Positions 36,701 through 50,300 of a DNA stretch of 64,000 nt are shown here, piece by piece. The notes beneath the pieces are model-generated. The model was given only the letters and a program-made list of their open reading frames with translations, was not told the origin of the DNA and searched no databases. The stretch spans positions 5,828,001 to 5,892,000 of the forward strand of contig NC_088300.1 in the NCBI RefSeq assembly GCF_032854445.1, in the 5' to 3' direction. The first letter of the stretch is position 1. Each line of letters begins with the position of its first letter. Made by a program: the position numbers and the translations under genes. Source of the stretch: Liolophura sinensis. Its lineage: Eukaryota > Mollusca > Polyplacophora > Chitonida > Chitonidae.

Positions 36701-39700
36701 TTTCAACCGACGCTCATATGATATGTATTAAAGGGGAGATAATTCTGACAAAAGCGCAACAGGATGGTGTATAGCAAAGCGGAACATAACTGATGCCCAG
36801 TCGTTCATGAAACATTATATTGTAGTAAGGAAAACCATAATACACATACTTGTGTGTTGACCCGTCAGTATCCACGTAAAGCTGGAAACGAAATAATAAC
36901 TTAATGCACACTTTATAATGAAATAATGCAGACAACATTATTGCTAGATGAGTATGAAGACCAGTTCCAAACTATGTATAGTACGTTATATACCCGAGAG
37001 GTAAGAGAGTTCATACGTGAGATGAAATCAAATTTGAAACTCGTAATCCATGACAAATCCGTGCTTATAATTACTAATGTTACAGATTTTACCTCCATAG
37101 CCTACAAATGAAGTGAGATTAACTACAACAAAGGGCGGATCCCTAGTCAAGCTGAACGCACTACATTTATTCATTTTATAGAAATATCAAAATGGACCTA
37201 CCTCAAAAGCATTGTCTTGCCAGACTGAAGAATAAATAAAAACATATAATTAGGTTTGAACAGTGGGCAAAAGAATAAACTGTCATACTGTGTCATGGAT
37301 GTTTTAGACAAGGTGTTGAGATGTGACTATGTTATGGATGTTTTAGACAAGGTGTTGAGATGTGACTGGGTTATGGATGTTTTAGACAAGGTGGTGAGAT
37401 GTGACTGTGTTATGGATGTTTCAGACAAGGTGGTGAGATGTGACTGTGTCATAGATGTTTTAGACAAGGTGTTGAGATGTGACTGTGTTATGGATGTTTT
37501 AGACAAGGTGGTGAGATGTGACTGGGCTATGGATGCTTTAGACAAGGTGGCGCCATGTGACTGTGTTATGGGTGTTTTAGACAAGGTGGTGAGATGTGAC
37601 TGTGTTATGGATGCTTTAGACAAGCTGGGGCCATGTGACTGTGTTATGGATGTTTTAGACAAGGTGTTGAGATGTGACTGGGTTATGGATGCTTTAAACA
37701 AGGTGGGCCCACGTGACTGTGTTATGGATGTTTTAGACAAGGTGTTGAGATGTGACTGTGTTATGGATGTTTTAGACAAGGTGGTGAGATGTGACTGTGT
37801 TATGGATGTTTTAGACAAGGTGGTGAGATGTGACTGGGTTATGGATGTTTTAGACAAGGTGGGGCCACGTGACTGTGTTATGGATGTTTTAGACAAGGTG
37901 GTGAGATGTGACTGTGTTATGGATGTTTTAGACAAGGTGGTGAGATGTGACTGTGTTATGGATGTTTTAGACAAGGTGGTGAGATGTGACTGGGTTATGG
38001 ATGTTTTAGACAAGGTGTTGAGATGTGACTGTGTTATGGATGTTTTAGACAAGGTGGTGAGCTGTGACTGGGTTATGGATGCTTTAGACAAGGTGGTGAG
38101 ATGTGACTGTGTTATGGATGTTTTAGACAAGGTGGGGCCACGTGACTGTGTTATGGATGTTTTAGACAAGGTGGTGAGATGTGACTGGGTTATGGATGCT
38201 TTAGACAAGGTGGGGCCACGTGACTGTGTTATGGATGTTTTAGACAAGGTGGTGAGATGTGACTGGGTTATGGATGTTTTAGACAAGGTGGTGAGATGTG
38301 ACTGGGTTATGGATGTTTTAGACAAGGTGTTGGGATGTGACTGTGTTATGGATGTTTTAGACAAGGTGGGGCCACGTGACTGTGTCATGGATGTTTTAGA
38401 CAAGGTGGGGCCACGTGACTGTGTTATGGATGTTTTTAGACAAGGTGGTGAGATGTGACTGTGTTATGGATGTTTTAGACAAGGTGGGGCCACGTGACTG
38501 TGTTATGGATGTTTTAGACAAGGTGTTGAGATGTGACTGTGTTATGGATGTTTTAGACAAGGTGGTGAGATGGGACTGGGTTATGGATGCTTTAGACAAG
38601 GTGGTGCCATGTGACTGTGTTATGGATGTTTTAGACAAGGTGTTGAGATGTGACTGTGTTATGGATGTTTTAGACAAGGTGGTGAGATGTGACTGGGTTA
38701 TGGATGCTTTAGACAAGGTGGTGGCATGTGACTGTGTTATGGGTGTTTTAGACAAGGTGGTGAGATGTGACTGGGTTATGGATGCTTTAGACAAGGTGGG
38801 GCCACGTGACTGTGTTATGGATGTTTTAGACAAGGTGTTGAGATGTGACTGTGTTATGGATGTTTTAGACAAGGTGGTGAGATGTGACTGGGTTATGGAT
38901 GCTTTAGACAAGGTGGGGCCACGTGACTGTGTTATGGATGTTTTAGACAAGGTGTTGAGATGTGACTGTGTTATGGATGTTTTAGACAAGGTGGTGAGAT
39001 GTGACTGGGTTATGGATGCTTTAGACAAGGTGGTGCCATGTGACTGTGTTATGGGTGTTTTAGACAAGGTGGTGAGATGTGACTGGGTTATGGATGCTTT
39101 AGACAAGGTGGTGCCATGTGACTGTGTTATGGGTGTTTTAGACAAGGTGGTGCCATGTGACTGTGTTATGGGTGTTTTAGACAAGGTGTTGAGATGTAAC
39201 TGTGTTATGGATGTTTTAGACAAGGTGGTGAGATGTGACTGGGTTATGGATGCTTTAGACAAGGTGGTGCCATGTGACTGTGTTATGGGTGTTTTAGACA
39301 AGGTGGTGAGATGTGACTGGGTTATGGATGCTTTAGACAAGGTGGTGCCATGTGACTGTGTTATGGGTGTTTTAGACAAGGTGGTGCCATGTGACTGTGT
39401 TATGGGTGTTTTAGACAAGGTGTTGAGATGTGACTGTGTTATGGATGTTTTAGACAAGGTGTTGAGATGTGACTGTTATGGATGTTTTAGACAAGGTGGT
39501 GCCATGTGACTGTGTTATGGATGTTTTAGACAAAGTGGGGCCACGTGACTGTGTTATGGATGTTTTAGACAAGGTGTTGAGATGTGACTGTGTTATGGAT
39601 GTTTTAGACAAGGTGGTGAGATGGGACTGGGTTATGGATGCTTTAGACAAGGTGGGGCCACGTGACTGTGTTATGGATGTTTTAGACAAGGTGTTGAGAT

Positions 39701-42700
39701 GTGACTGTGTTATGGATGTTTTAGACAAGGTGGTGAGATGTGACTGTGTTATGGATGTTTTAGACAAGGTGGTGAGATGTGACTGGGTTATGGATGTTTT
39801 AGACAAGGTGGGGCCACGTGACTGTGTTATGGATGTTTTAGACAAGGTGTTGAGATGTGACTGGGTTATGGATGTTTTAGACAAGGTGTTGAGATGTGAC
39901 TGGGTTATGGATGTTTTAGACAAGGTGGTGAGATGTGACTGGGTTATGGATGCTTTAGACAAGGTGGTGAGATGTGACTGTGTTATGGATGTTTTAGACA
40001 AGGTGGGGCCACGTGACTGTGTTATGGATGTTTTAGACAAGGTGGTGAGATGTGACTGGGTTATGGATGCTTTAGACAAGGTGGGGCCACGTGACTGTGT
40101 TATGGATGTTTTAGACAAGGTGTTGAGATGTGACTGTGTTATGGATGTTTTAAACAAGGTGTTGAGATGTGACTGTGTTATGGATGTTTTAGACAAGGTG
40201 TTGAGATGTGACTGTGTTATGGATGTTTTAGACAAGGTGGTGAGATGTGACTGGGTTATGGATGCTTTAGACAAGGTGTTGGGATGTGACTGTGTTATGG
40301 ATGCTTTAGACAAGGTGGGGCCACGTGACTGTGTCATGGATGCTTTAGACAAGGTGGGGCCACGTGACTGTGTCATGGATGTTTTAGACAAGGTGTTGAG
40401 ATGTGACTGTGTTATGGATGTTTTAGACAAAGTGGGGCCATGTGACTGTGTTATGGATGTTTTAGACAAAGTGTTGAGATGTGACTGTGTTATGGATGTT
40501 TTAGACAAAGTGTTGAGATGTGACTGTGTTATGGATGTTTTAGACAAGGTGGTGAGATGGGACTGGGTTATGGATGCTTTAGACAAGGTGGTGCCACGTG
40601 ACTGTGTTATGGATGTTTTAGAAAAGGTGTTGAGATGTGACTGTGTTATGGATGTTTTAGACAAGGTGGTGAGATGTGACTGGGTTATGGATGCTTTAGA
40701 CAAGGTGGTGAGATGGGACTGGGTTATGGATGTTTTAGACAAGGTGGTGCCATGTGACTGTGTTATGGGTGTTTCAGACAAGGTGGGGCCACGTGACTGT
40801 GTTATGGATGCTTTAGACAAGGTGGTGCCATGTGACTGTGTTATGGGTGTTTTAGACAAGGTGTTGAGATGTGACTGTGTTATGGATGTTTTAGACAAGG
40901 TGGTGCCACGTGACTGTGTTATGGGTGTTTTAGACAAGGTGTTGAGATGTGACTGTGTTATGGATGTTTTAGACAAGGTGGTGAGATGTGACTGGGTTAT
41001 GGATGTTTTGGACAAGTGGTAAGAAATGAAACTGTCCCGTGGATGTTCTGTTCAAGGGACATATTGCCGACGACAAACAAATTGTGCAGTTATATTGTAG
41101 ACGTCATTTACATAAAGTTAGGACTTCCAGATGCCTACTGACATGTATCTGACTTCGAATGTTTACTCTTATACGGCGTTTCCTGTCGACCATCAACTCA
41201 CTCAAGTCGCTATATTTAGAAACAAATACGAAGACTAACTTTTTTGACTGGGTTACCTCCCATACTTATCTAGGCGGCGGGAGATGTTCAACTAACTTCA
41301 AATGTTAGTCACTGTATTGTGTTGTAATTATGCGAAGTACGATGTAATTACTATTCCTCCGTACTGGTCGTTGGGAATTACAAATACTTCATAATACATT
41401 ATCCATACAAAGGACGATTGTATTTGGTTTACTAGACCTATAATTCGCTTTCAATCTGTCATATTGTTTACATGTGCGATCCACGAGCGAACGTTTCATT
41501 GTGCGAATCTGCGCTGCCTCATTTGCTCGTCATCTCGTCTAGCGGACAGTTTAGACCAGTGACGGATTTCCCCGAATAATTCTAGGAGATTTAGTTGGGA
41601 GTCAAAAGCAACTCATTTTCGTAATTGGCTGAACCAACTAAAAAATTCACGATTTCTTTCGCCGGTATGCCTCTTTAAGATAACATGGTGCTTAATATGG
41701 GCGTTTGAACAAATGCAAATTACGTTAAGATTAAGATAGCTCGATGCTCAAAGATGGAAATATGTGAGTGTGTGATTGATGTTCATTGTGTAGTGTCACG
41801 ATGTGTGTAATAATGTAGGCCTACTCATGGAAGAACATGAGGTGAGTACCAGTGCCCGATAGAACACAAATTATGACATTTGTTCAGGCCTTAATTACAA
41901 AGAACAATCAGATGTACACCGATTGGCGGCATCAAACACGTCAAAGGAGTTTAACAGAAATCACACGTCGATTTTAGCTTATCGGAAAGACTTACCCTTT
42001 GAATCGTGAAGTGTTTTATTTGCCCAGATGTCATCCTCTTGGAGAAAGGCGGCCACGTAAAGGTTTGTATTATCCCACCTTATTTTTACCCGGGAGTCAA
42101 AGCGAGGTTTCGTATATTTTAACCCTCGTAAATCTGTGGAAAAGATAAAGATATTTACATATCGCAGTCGTGGTTGAACCTTTGAAAAGATTAGCATTTT
42201 ATTACTCATTGTTGAGTACCAACAAGCTCAGGCTCCCATTCAGAGTACCAACATGCTCAGGTTCCCATTCAGAGTACCAACAAGCTCGGGTTCCCATTCA
42301 GAGTACCAACAAGCTCAGGTTCCCATTCAGAGTACCAATTAGCTAAAATTCCCATTCAGAGTACCAACAAGCTCAGGTTCCCATTCAGAGTACCAACAAG
42401 CTCAGGTTCCCATTCAGAGTACCTATCAGCTCAGGTTCCCATTCAGAGTACCACCAAGCTCAGGTTCCCATTCAGAGTACCAACAAGGTCAGGTTCCCAT
42501 TCAGAGTACCAACAAGCTCAGGTTCCCATTCAGAGTACCAACAAGCTCAGGTTCCCATTCAGAGTACGAACAAGCTCATGATTCCATTCAGAGTACCAAC
42601 AAGCTCAGGTTCCCATTCAGAGTACCAACAAGCTCAGGTTCCCATTCAGAGTACCAACAAGCTCAGGTTCCCATTCAGAGTACCAATTAGCTCAGGTTCC

Positions 42701-45700
42701 CATTCCGAGTACATATTAGCTCAAGTTCCCATTCAGAGTACCAATTAGCTCAGGTTCCCATTCAGAGTACCAATTAGATCAGGTTCCCATTAGCTCATGT
42801 TCCCATTCAGAGTACCAATTAGCTCAGGTTCCCATTAGCTCAGGTTCCCATTCAGAGTACCAATTAGCTCAGGTTCCCATTCAGAGTACCACCAAGCTCA
42901 GGTTCCCATTCAGAGTACCACCAAGCTCAGGTTCCCATTCAGAGTACCAACTCGCTCATGTTCCCATTTAGAGTACCAACAAGCACAGGTTCCCATTCAG
43001 AGTACCAACAAGCTCAGGTTCCCATTCAGAGTACCAACAAGCTCAGGTTCCCATTTAGAGTACCAATTAGCTCAGGTTCCCATTCCGAGTACCTATTAGC
43101 TCAAGTTCCCATTTAGAGTACCAATTAGCTCAGGTTCCCATTCCGAGTACCAATTAGCTCAGGTTCCCATTAGCTCAGGTTCCCATTCAGAGTACCTATT
43201 AGCTCAGGTTCCCATAAGCTCAGGTTCCCATTCAGAGTACCAATTAGCTCAGGTTCCCATTCAGAGTACCAACAAGCTCAGGTTCCCATTCAGAGTACCA
43301 ACAAGTTCAGGTTTCCATTCAGAGTACCAAGAAGCTCATGATTCCATTCAGAGTACCAATTAGCTCAGGTTCCCATTCAGAGTACCAACAAGCTCAGGTT
43401 CCCATTCAGAGTACCAACATGCTCAGGTTCCCATTCAGAGTACCAACAAGCTCGGGTTCCCATTCAGAGTACCAACAAGCTCAGGTTCCCATTCAGAGTA
43501 CCAACTTGCTCATGTTCCCATTCAGAGTACCACCAAACTCAGGTTCCCATTCAGAGTACGAACAAGCTTCGATTCCCATTCAGAGTACCAATTAGCTCAG
43601 GTTCCCATTCAGAGTACCACCAAGCTCAGGTTCCCATTCAGAGTACCAACAAGCTCAGGTTCCCATTCAGAGTACCAACTAGCTCAGGTTCCCATTAGCT
43701 CAGGTTCCCATTCAGAGTACCAATTAGCTCATGTTCCCATTCAGAGTACCAACAAGCTCATGTTCCCATTCAGAGTACCAATTTGCTCAGGTTCCCATTC
43801 AGAGTACCAACAAGCTCAGGTTCCCATTCAGAGTACCAACTCGCTCATGTTCCCATTTAGAGTACCACCAAGCTCAGGTTCCCATTCAGAGTACGAACAA
43901 GCTCCGATTCCCATTCAGAGCACCAACTATCCCAGAAAACAACCAAAAGATTTAATTTTTTTTACACATGCATTCTCTTTGGTTTATCCAATCATAGGAG
44001 TAAGTGACGCCGTTTTTATTATTGTTAGTTATGTAATCTTGAATATCACTTTAACCATAAATTACAAAGAACAAAAAAAAATTGATAAATAAAAATAATC
44101 AACATTTTATTAAATGCCATACCAACAAAGTCCTCGGTTTGTGAGACCTCGGACCAGGCTTCCTCATCAATCCGTCCATCTAAATTGATAGTCTTCCCCT
44201 GAAGGTGATAAGCGACGTAGGTGCGGGGTAGTGGTATCTCACATGAATCAGCTTGACACGCCCCCTCTCGGCACCCAGCGATACACGTGTCCAGGTGACT
44301 GTAATGAAGCAGATAAATGATTGTAGGAAATAAAATTTTATCCAAACTTCTTCCTTTCAGAGAAATATGTGACTAGAAGGCCTGCATGCTATATTAGAGC
44401 AAACTGCAAGGAAGGAGAAGAAAACATAAAAATGATGCCAAAATCAGATGAAAGAGCGCCAAAACTTATTTACAAATATGATCTTTAATATATTTTTTGT
44501 ATTTTTTTTTCAAGAGAAAAGGGTATTTGAAATTTTTTTTTGTATGGTGGGTATATGGGACCAACTTTTGGTATTTATAGTTGTGGATAATAATGTTATA
44601 AACAAGGATATGATGCTTGTCTAATAAATTTATTTGAATGTAAATTTGTTGTTTATATAGAAACATATGCATTCAACCTAAATTATGATAATATTTATGA
44701 ACATATTAAAAATATAAATATCATCCAAATTGAGGTTAAATACATTTGTTAGCTGAAAAGAACAAATTCTAGTGCAAAAATATTTATTAAAATACGTGTT
44801 ACATCCTCATTTATGACATTATTAAACATTATTAAAGACTATCAATACCAAAAGTTGGTCCAAAATACCCACCATACAAAAATTATTTTCAAGTTTCTTT
44901 TTCTCCTTAAGGAAAAATCGGAAGACCATATTTAGGAATAACTTTTCGCACTCATTCATCTGAACTTTGTTATTCTTATGTTTTCTCCACCTTTAAAACT
45001 TTAAAGTGTTCATAATACACTACATATAAGACAAACACGTACAGTACAATAAGTATACTACTCCTCAGTATACTGTACACACTGCGATGTCGCCGCATAA
45101 TTAAAAATAAGTGAAACCGACGAAGGCTTACATACTGTGGGATTGATAGCACTTAGAGCAAACCATAGATCCGTGAGGTGTATAAATAGCCTGACCTCAT
45201 GCCTATATTAAACATTCACTTAGAAGCGGCAGATCTATAAATAAAACAATTTCTCACATTTTCTCAACTTTCTAGTGTCTGCATTTTGGTAATTATATAA
45301 GTAGGCCTATATAATTGATACTTGTATACATACATTTACAAACCTGTGGTATATCCTCATTTTATTATGACAGCCAGGATTGATTGAATTCACAAAGTAT
45401 GACGTCTTGAAGAATTAATGAAACAAATATATCTTCAGTATTTAATAAAAATTCCAAACATACTCGACCACTTAGGCTACTAGGTTTATTGTCTTCTCCA
45501 GGTCATGTATTATGAAAAAAAAAACATGCCCCAGGGAAAAAATGCACGCTATTAGGATGGCTACAGGTAAAAACGCTTTAGAATATTTTGCACACACCAT
45601 TGTATACGTTTATACTCTATCACGTGATAAGACACAAACTCTTGGTAGAGAACTTTAGAATAAACTATAGCAACGCCACGGTCAATCCTTCTTATCTCGT

Positions 45701-47315
45701 CTCGCGATCTCATTTCGAGATTAGTGTCAGTCGAGCTCGTTTTGGGTGCGAATGTTTTTACACCATTCTTTTATAATATTAAATTCGATTGAAGTGTTTT
45801 GTAATTCACGCGTATAAAGAGCTGAAAATAATAAAAAATAGTGGGCCCTACTGATTAAGCTTGTTAGTCCAGACGCTTGACACGATTGACATTTAAGGTC
45901 AAGTACACATCACTGCTTCAGCGACACCATTCTTATTGGCTGTTGGCAAACTTCTCTTCAAATCATGACAGCCTTGTTTTCGCAAACAGCGTGTACAGTT
46001 ACCAGTATCATCGTTATCAGAATCATCATTATCAGTATCACCGTTAGTAGATTCATCCTCTCCTGACCCAACATTTGTCCCTAAAACGAAAACAAATCTG
46101 TCGTACATTATCAAAGTAAGGAACGCAGAATTTAATTTCCTTCGTTCCAAACAGGCGGATTGTTTGAAGATATGTTTAGATAACATTGTTATATTGGCCA
46201 ACGGGTTACGAAAAATCTTTCATTTTCGATATTATTCCCTATCTGGAGAAGAACAAACAGCTTGAATTACATTTCGTGGAGCTGTCATGGTTGTGCTGCT
46301 GGTCCTGTTCACATAGGCCTACACATATTTCAAAGGTGTCAAACCTTGAAGGGATTCCCTCACTTTGTAAACGATGTACTTTCCTAGCGAAGGTGATACA
46401 TAGTATAGCACAGTAATGATTGCGCTCTCCCTCGCAGTTTCTAATATTGAACTGAACGCCTTAACCCTGAGAAAAGCCCAGCCAATGAAACAGCGGCAAG
46501 TTGCTTACTCCCTACAGCGCATGCACCGCTTCCTTCGTGTGCTTTAAATCAGTATCACCACTATGAAATTTTGTACAGAACAACGCCGAAGTCATGTAGG
46601 CCTACTTGGTTCATTCTCTTCTGCATGTCGCGTATTGTGAAAGAAAAGTCCAGACGCTTGACCCGCTGGGAAAGGACCTGGTACGATAAGGCAGAGAATC
46701 GGCCCCAGAGAGGTACGATAAGAAAGAGAAAATTTCAAAATCCCAGCATAGTTCTGAAAATTTCCAAATGAAAAGTATAAAACTTGATCGAATCAGACAT
46801 AAAAGTTATATGGCTATAAAACACGTGATGCTCGGTAATAACCCGCCAAAAATAGTCTCTCGATCAAAAACGCCAATGTTTCGTTCAGACGAGGCACTGT
46901 GTCTTGAATTTACAGTTTGAAGATCAACGTTAACCTCAGCAATATCTTTACTGAAACTTTTAATACTGTGTTTATTTCTACGTGGTGGTAAAGTTTCGGT
47001 CTGGTTAACGTTCATCATCGTATGTAAAACATAAACTTTATAATGTGATCAGTTTAGCCATATTTTGCCAAGTTTAAACTTCGCCTTTTGGACGTACCCG
47101 TCAGGTATCCTTCATAGTACAGTGAACTAACGAAGTTAGTGTGGAGAATAGGTTGTATTAAATAAGTGTTATCATGGATTAAAATTGATAAGTTATGGTA
47201 TTACATAACATGTGGCAACTATAGCGAAATCACACGTGAATTCTGGTTGAGAATACGTGTTCTTGTATCTATCATTAACATGTCATGCGTAGTGGAAGTA
47301 TAAAGCTGAACATTT

Positions 47316-47374
<59 letters not shown>

Positions 47375-50300
47375 GTATATATTCAGAAAGTTTTGTGTTT
47401 TGCCCCATTCTACAGTGTCTGATGCAAAAAATTTCAGTGCGACTGGAGCAGACCATTTTTCGATTTTAATTGCTTCAGTGTATTCTTGGAGCTTTATAAG
47501 TCACATGCTTGCCATATAATAGGACAAGAAGAGTAAAACAGAACTGAAAACAGAAGAAGCCTGACGAAAATGTGAGTAGTTGTCACTCATAGCTATCATT
47601 AGTTTCGCTTCTTGAGGTGCACAGCTTCTTGCACTGGTCCGATTCCCCGCCTTACCATACCAGGTCCTTTTGTACAGAAATCTTGACTAACGCTGAGGTT
47701 ACGGGAATTATGTACTTAGTTCATTGTCTTCTCCATGTTACGTATCATGAAAAAAACATGCTTTACGAAAAATACATGATATTAAGATCGCTCAGCCAAT
47801 GAAACATCGGCAAGTTGCTTACTCCCTGCAGCGCATGCGCGCCGCTCACATCTTTCGCTGTACATCACCTCCACCACTAGAAAATTTTGTACAGAAATCT
47901 TGAACAACGCTGAAGTCACTGGGATCATGTACGCACACCTAATGACTCCTCGTCGTCAAATGACTGGAAAACTGTTAAGTACGATTAATTAAGTTAAAAC
48001 CAAACATACATACATACATACATACATGTAGTAGCCTACGAGAGCCTATGTTGTTAGAGAACGGCACGTAACAAGGTCCAGGTTGTGGAAGACGAACTTG
48101 AAATAATTTCCGCTGATCTTACAATTTCCAGTTGGTGAGGGTGGGAGTGCTTTGGGATCACATGATGAGATGTCATTATTTAATTTTTTTCCAGTTCAAT
48201 TTTCTCTCATAAACAGAAGAACCTCTAGGCCACAGATGGTTTCCCAGGGTCCGCACGCGTTTTATTACCTCTGCCTTTAGGGTGACCTGACTTTCTGAAC
48301 CTCATATCGGATGAGGTGTTTGCCCTTTTCACTGCACAGTAATAACAGACAGAGCATTTGCACGGTAACATTTCCTGAACTATACATTGCATTTTCCAGT
48401 AGATAAACAACTTCTTTTTTACTGTAAATTTATAGCCAATTGCCTCTGTACATAGACAAGGTGCTGTAAACGTCAACATTGTTTGACGTTTTTTTTTTCG
48501 CCGCCTGTGTTGTAAAAGTACATGTACACACACCAGTCAAATACACAAACACGATGTAAAATTACAGCTAAAATGAGTGCATATTAAAGAGCTACTATGC
48601 TCAAAAGCATGATTATTTTAGTGATATTGAGGCATTTCTGTAAACCTGCTTAAATGCAGCGGTGAATAGAGCTTTCTGTAGATCTACTCTTTTCGTCTTT
48701 GGGGTGCCTCCGTGAACTATAGTGTTCGGTGTGCAAGCGCAGAGCAATGACACACGAGACTCTCACCACCGCGGTCGCTGTGATTTCAAGTCCAGCTCAT
48801 GCTGGCTTCCTCTGCGGCCGTAGGTGGGAAAGTCTGCAGCAACCTGCGGTAGGTCGTGGGTTTCCCCCGGGCTCTGCCCAGTTTCATCCCACCATGATGC
48901 AGGCCGCTGCCGTTGTATACTCTCGATTATATAAAACGTCTGTGTACAAATTTGCACAATCAACAATGATATGTGTATCACCGGTACCCACATACATACA
49001 CAAGTCGCTGTGGATATTTTACATGAATTACACAATTTGTGTACTGCTAGTACACACAATAATGTGGATGTGCATTTTTGCCGCAGCACTGTGTACCACT
49101 AGTGCACAGTAGTTTTTAGAGAGTAAGTAAAATATTCTTGGGCACGGCGTAAAACACGAATAAAAAATACAAAAAAAACGCATATACATGCATGCAGACA
49201 TTTTATGCAGTGAATTAAAATCAATTTATGAATGTTCTCCCAACGTATTTGTTCTTCAAGATAACTTTCCGTTGCAATACGGTAGATTAAACAAAAAAAA
49301 GCTGCCGTCTAAGTGTAGGCTGTGGTTGTCTGGCTCTGCCACGACTGATTTTTAGGAAAACGTTGTTGTTTCAACCAGTTGATATTGCGAAGACTTACCA
49401 GGGGCTGGAGGTTAAAAATAGAATTTCTTGAGTTGCCGTACTCAAGAATTTGTTTATTTATTTATTTAATTTGTGTTTACGCTGTAGACAAGAATATTTC
49501 ACTTTTAAGGCTGCGGCCAGCATTATTGTGGGAGGAAACCCGGCAGAGCCCGGGGGAAACCCAAGACCATCCGCAGGTTGCTGGTAGAACTTCGCACTTA
49601 CGGCCAGAGAGAAAGCCAGCATGACATGGACTTGAACAGCGACCGCATTGGTGAGAGGCTCCTGGGTCATTACCCTGCGCTAGCGCGCTAACCAACTGAG
49701 CCATACTCAAGAATATGTTACTTATACACCAACAACCTTCATTATGATGGGATGCAACTGGACAGAGCCTGGTGGAAGCACACGACTCAAAGTGAATCTT
49801 TCTACTTATTCCTTACCAAATAAGTTTAAAAATTGTGCTAGTGGAAATCACTATTTAGACGGCTTTATATATATGAAGCTGTCGCATATTAGTTTATTCA
49901 AAAATAATAATAATCATAATAACAACAACAACAATAATGATAATAATCAAAGCTACGTTAGTTACGTTCCTTACAGAGACAACGGTAGCCAAGCATCAAG
50001 GCCCAATTGAATGTCAAGTAAGAAAACACTATGAAAGTGTTGCGCTGAACTAATTTGCCACCATCGGAAAAAATTAAGCTTTGGCAACAGATGCTAACAC
50101 ACATAACAGCGAATAGATAAAAACAAATTGAAACAGTATTTACAAAAATAGACAACATGGAAAAAAGCCTGACAAAAAAGAAAAATAATCAACTGGATTT
50201 GAACCCTACACTAACAGATATAGTATACAATGCGTCTAATGCTGAAAACCACTACAGCGTCTTGATCAAGTTATGCCTTGGAGATCACCGCACCTGGTTA

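Larger units (their letters stand above)
45476..47945. repeat. dispersed local repeat, four partial copies
   Basis: The segments at about 45476-45570, 46480-46640, 47655-47780 and 47790-47945 share blocks. These include CCAATGAAACATCGGCAAGT, TTGCTTACTCCCTGCAGCGC, ATTTTGTACAGAAATCTTGA and a GTCTTCTCCATGTTACGTAT to GAAAAAAACATG block. The copies are incomplete and alternate with unique sequence. The family is unknown. All lie in intron 1 of gene B. Confidence 0.65.

Noticed and set aside
37256-41022. Open frames of 350-520 codons on both strands
   Set aside because: They are produced by the 39-bp array (13 codons per unit without stops). They exist equally on both strands, break where a unit loses or gains a base, and have no splice context.
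37291-43930. Possible CRISPR arrays
   Set aside because: The repeats are directly tandem with no unique spacers, and the genome is that of an animal.
43338-44092. Repetitive open frames rich in VPIQSTN-like peptides
   Set aside because: They arise from the 29-bp array. The unit length is not a multiple of three, so each peptide cycles through three frames. They lie inside an intron of gene B.
45899-46080. Extra exon of gene B encoding an acidic linker
   Set aside because: Its frame does not match the phase 2 intron it lies in. Joining exon 1 to it gives an early stop, whereas exon 1 joins exon 2 perfectly without it.
48729-49112. 127-codon frame
   Set aside because: It overlaps a SINE body and the unrelated insertion within it. 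Similar frames appear in other SINE copies as artefacts.
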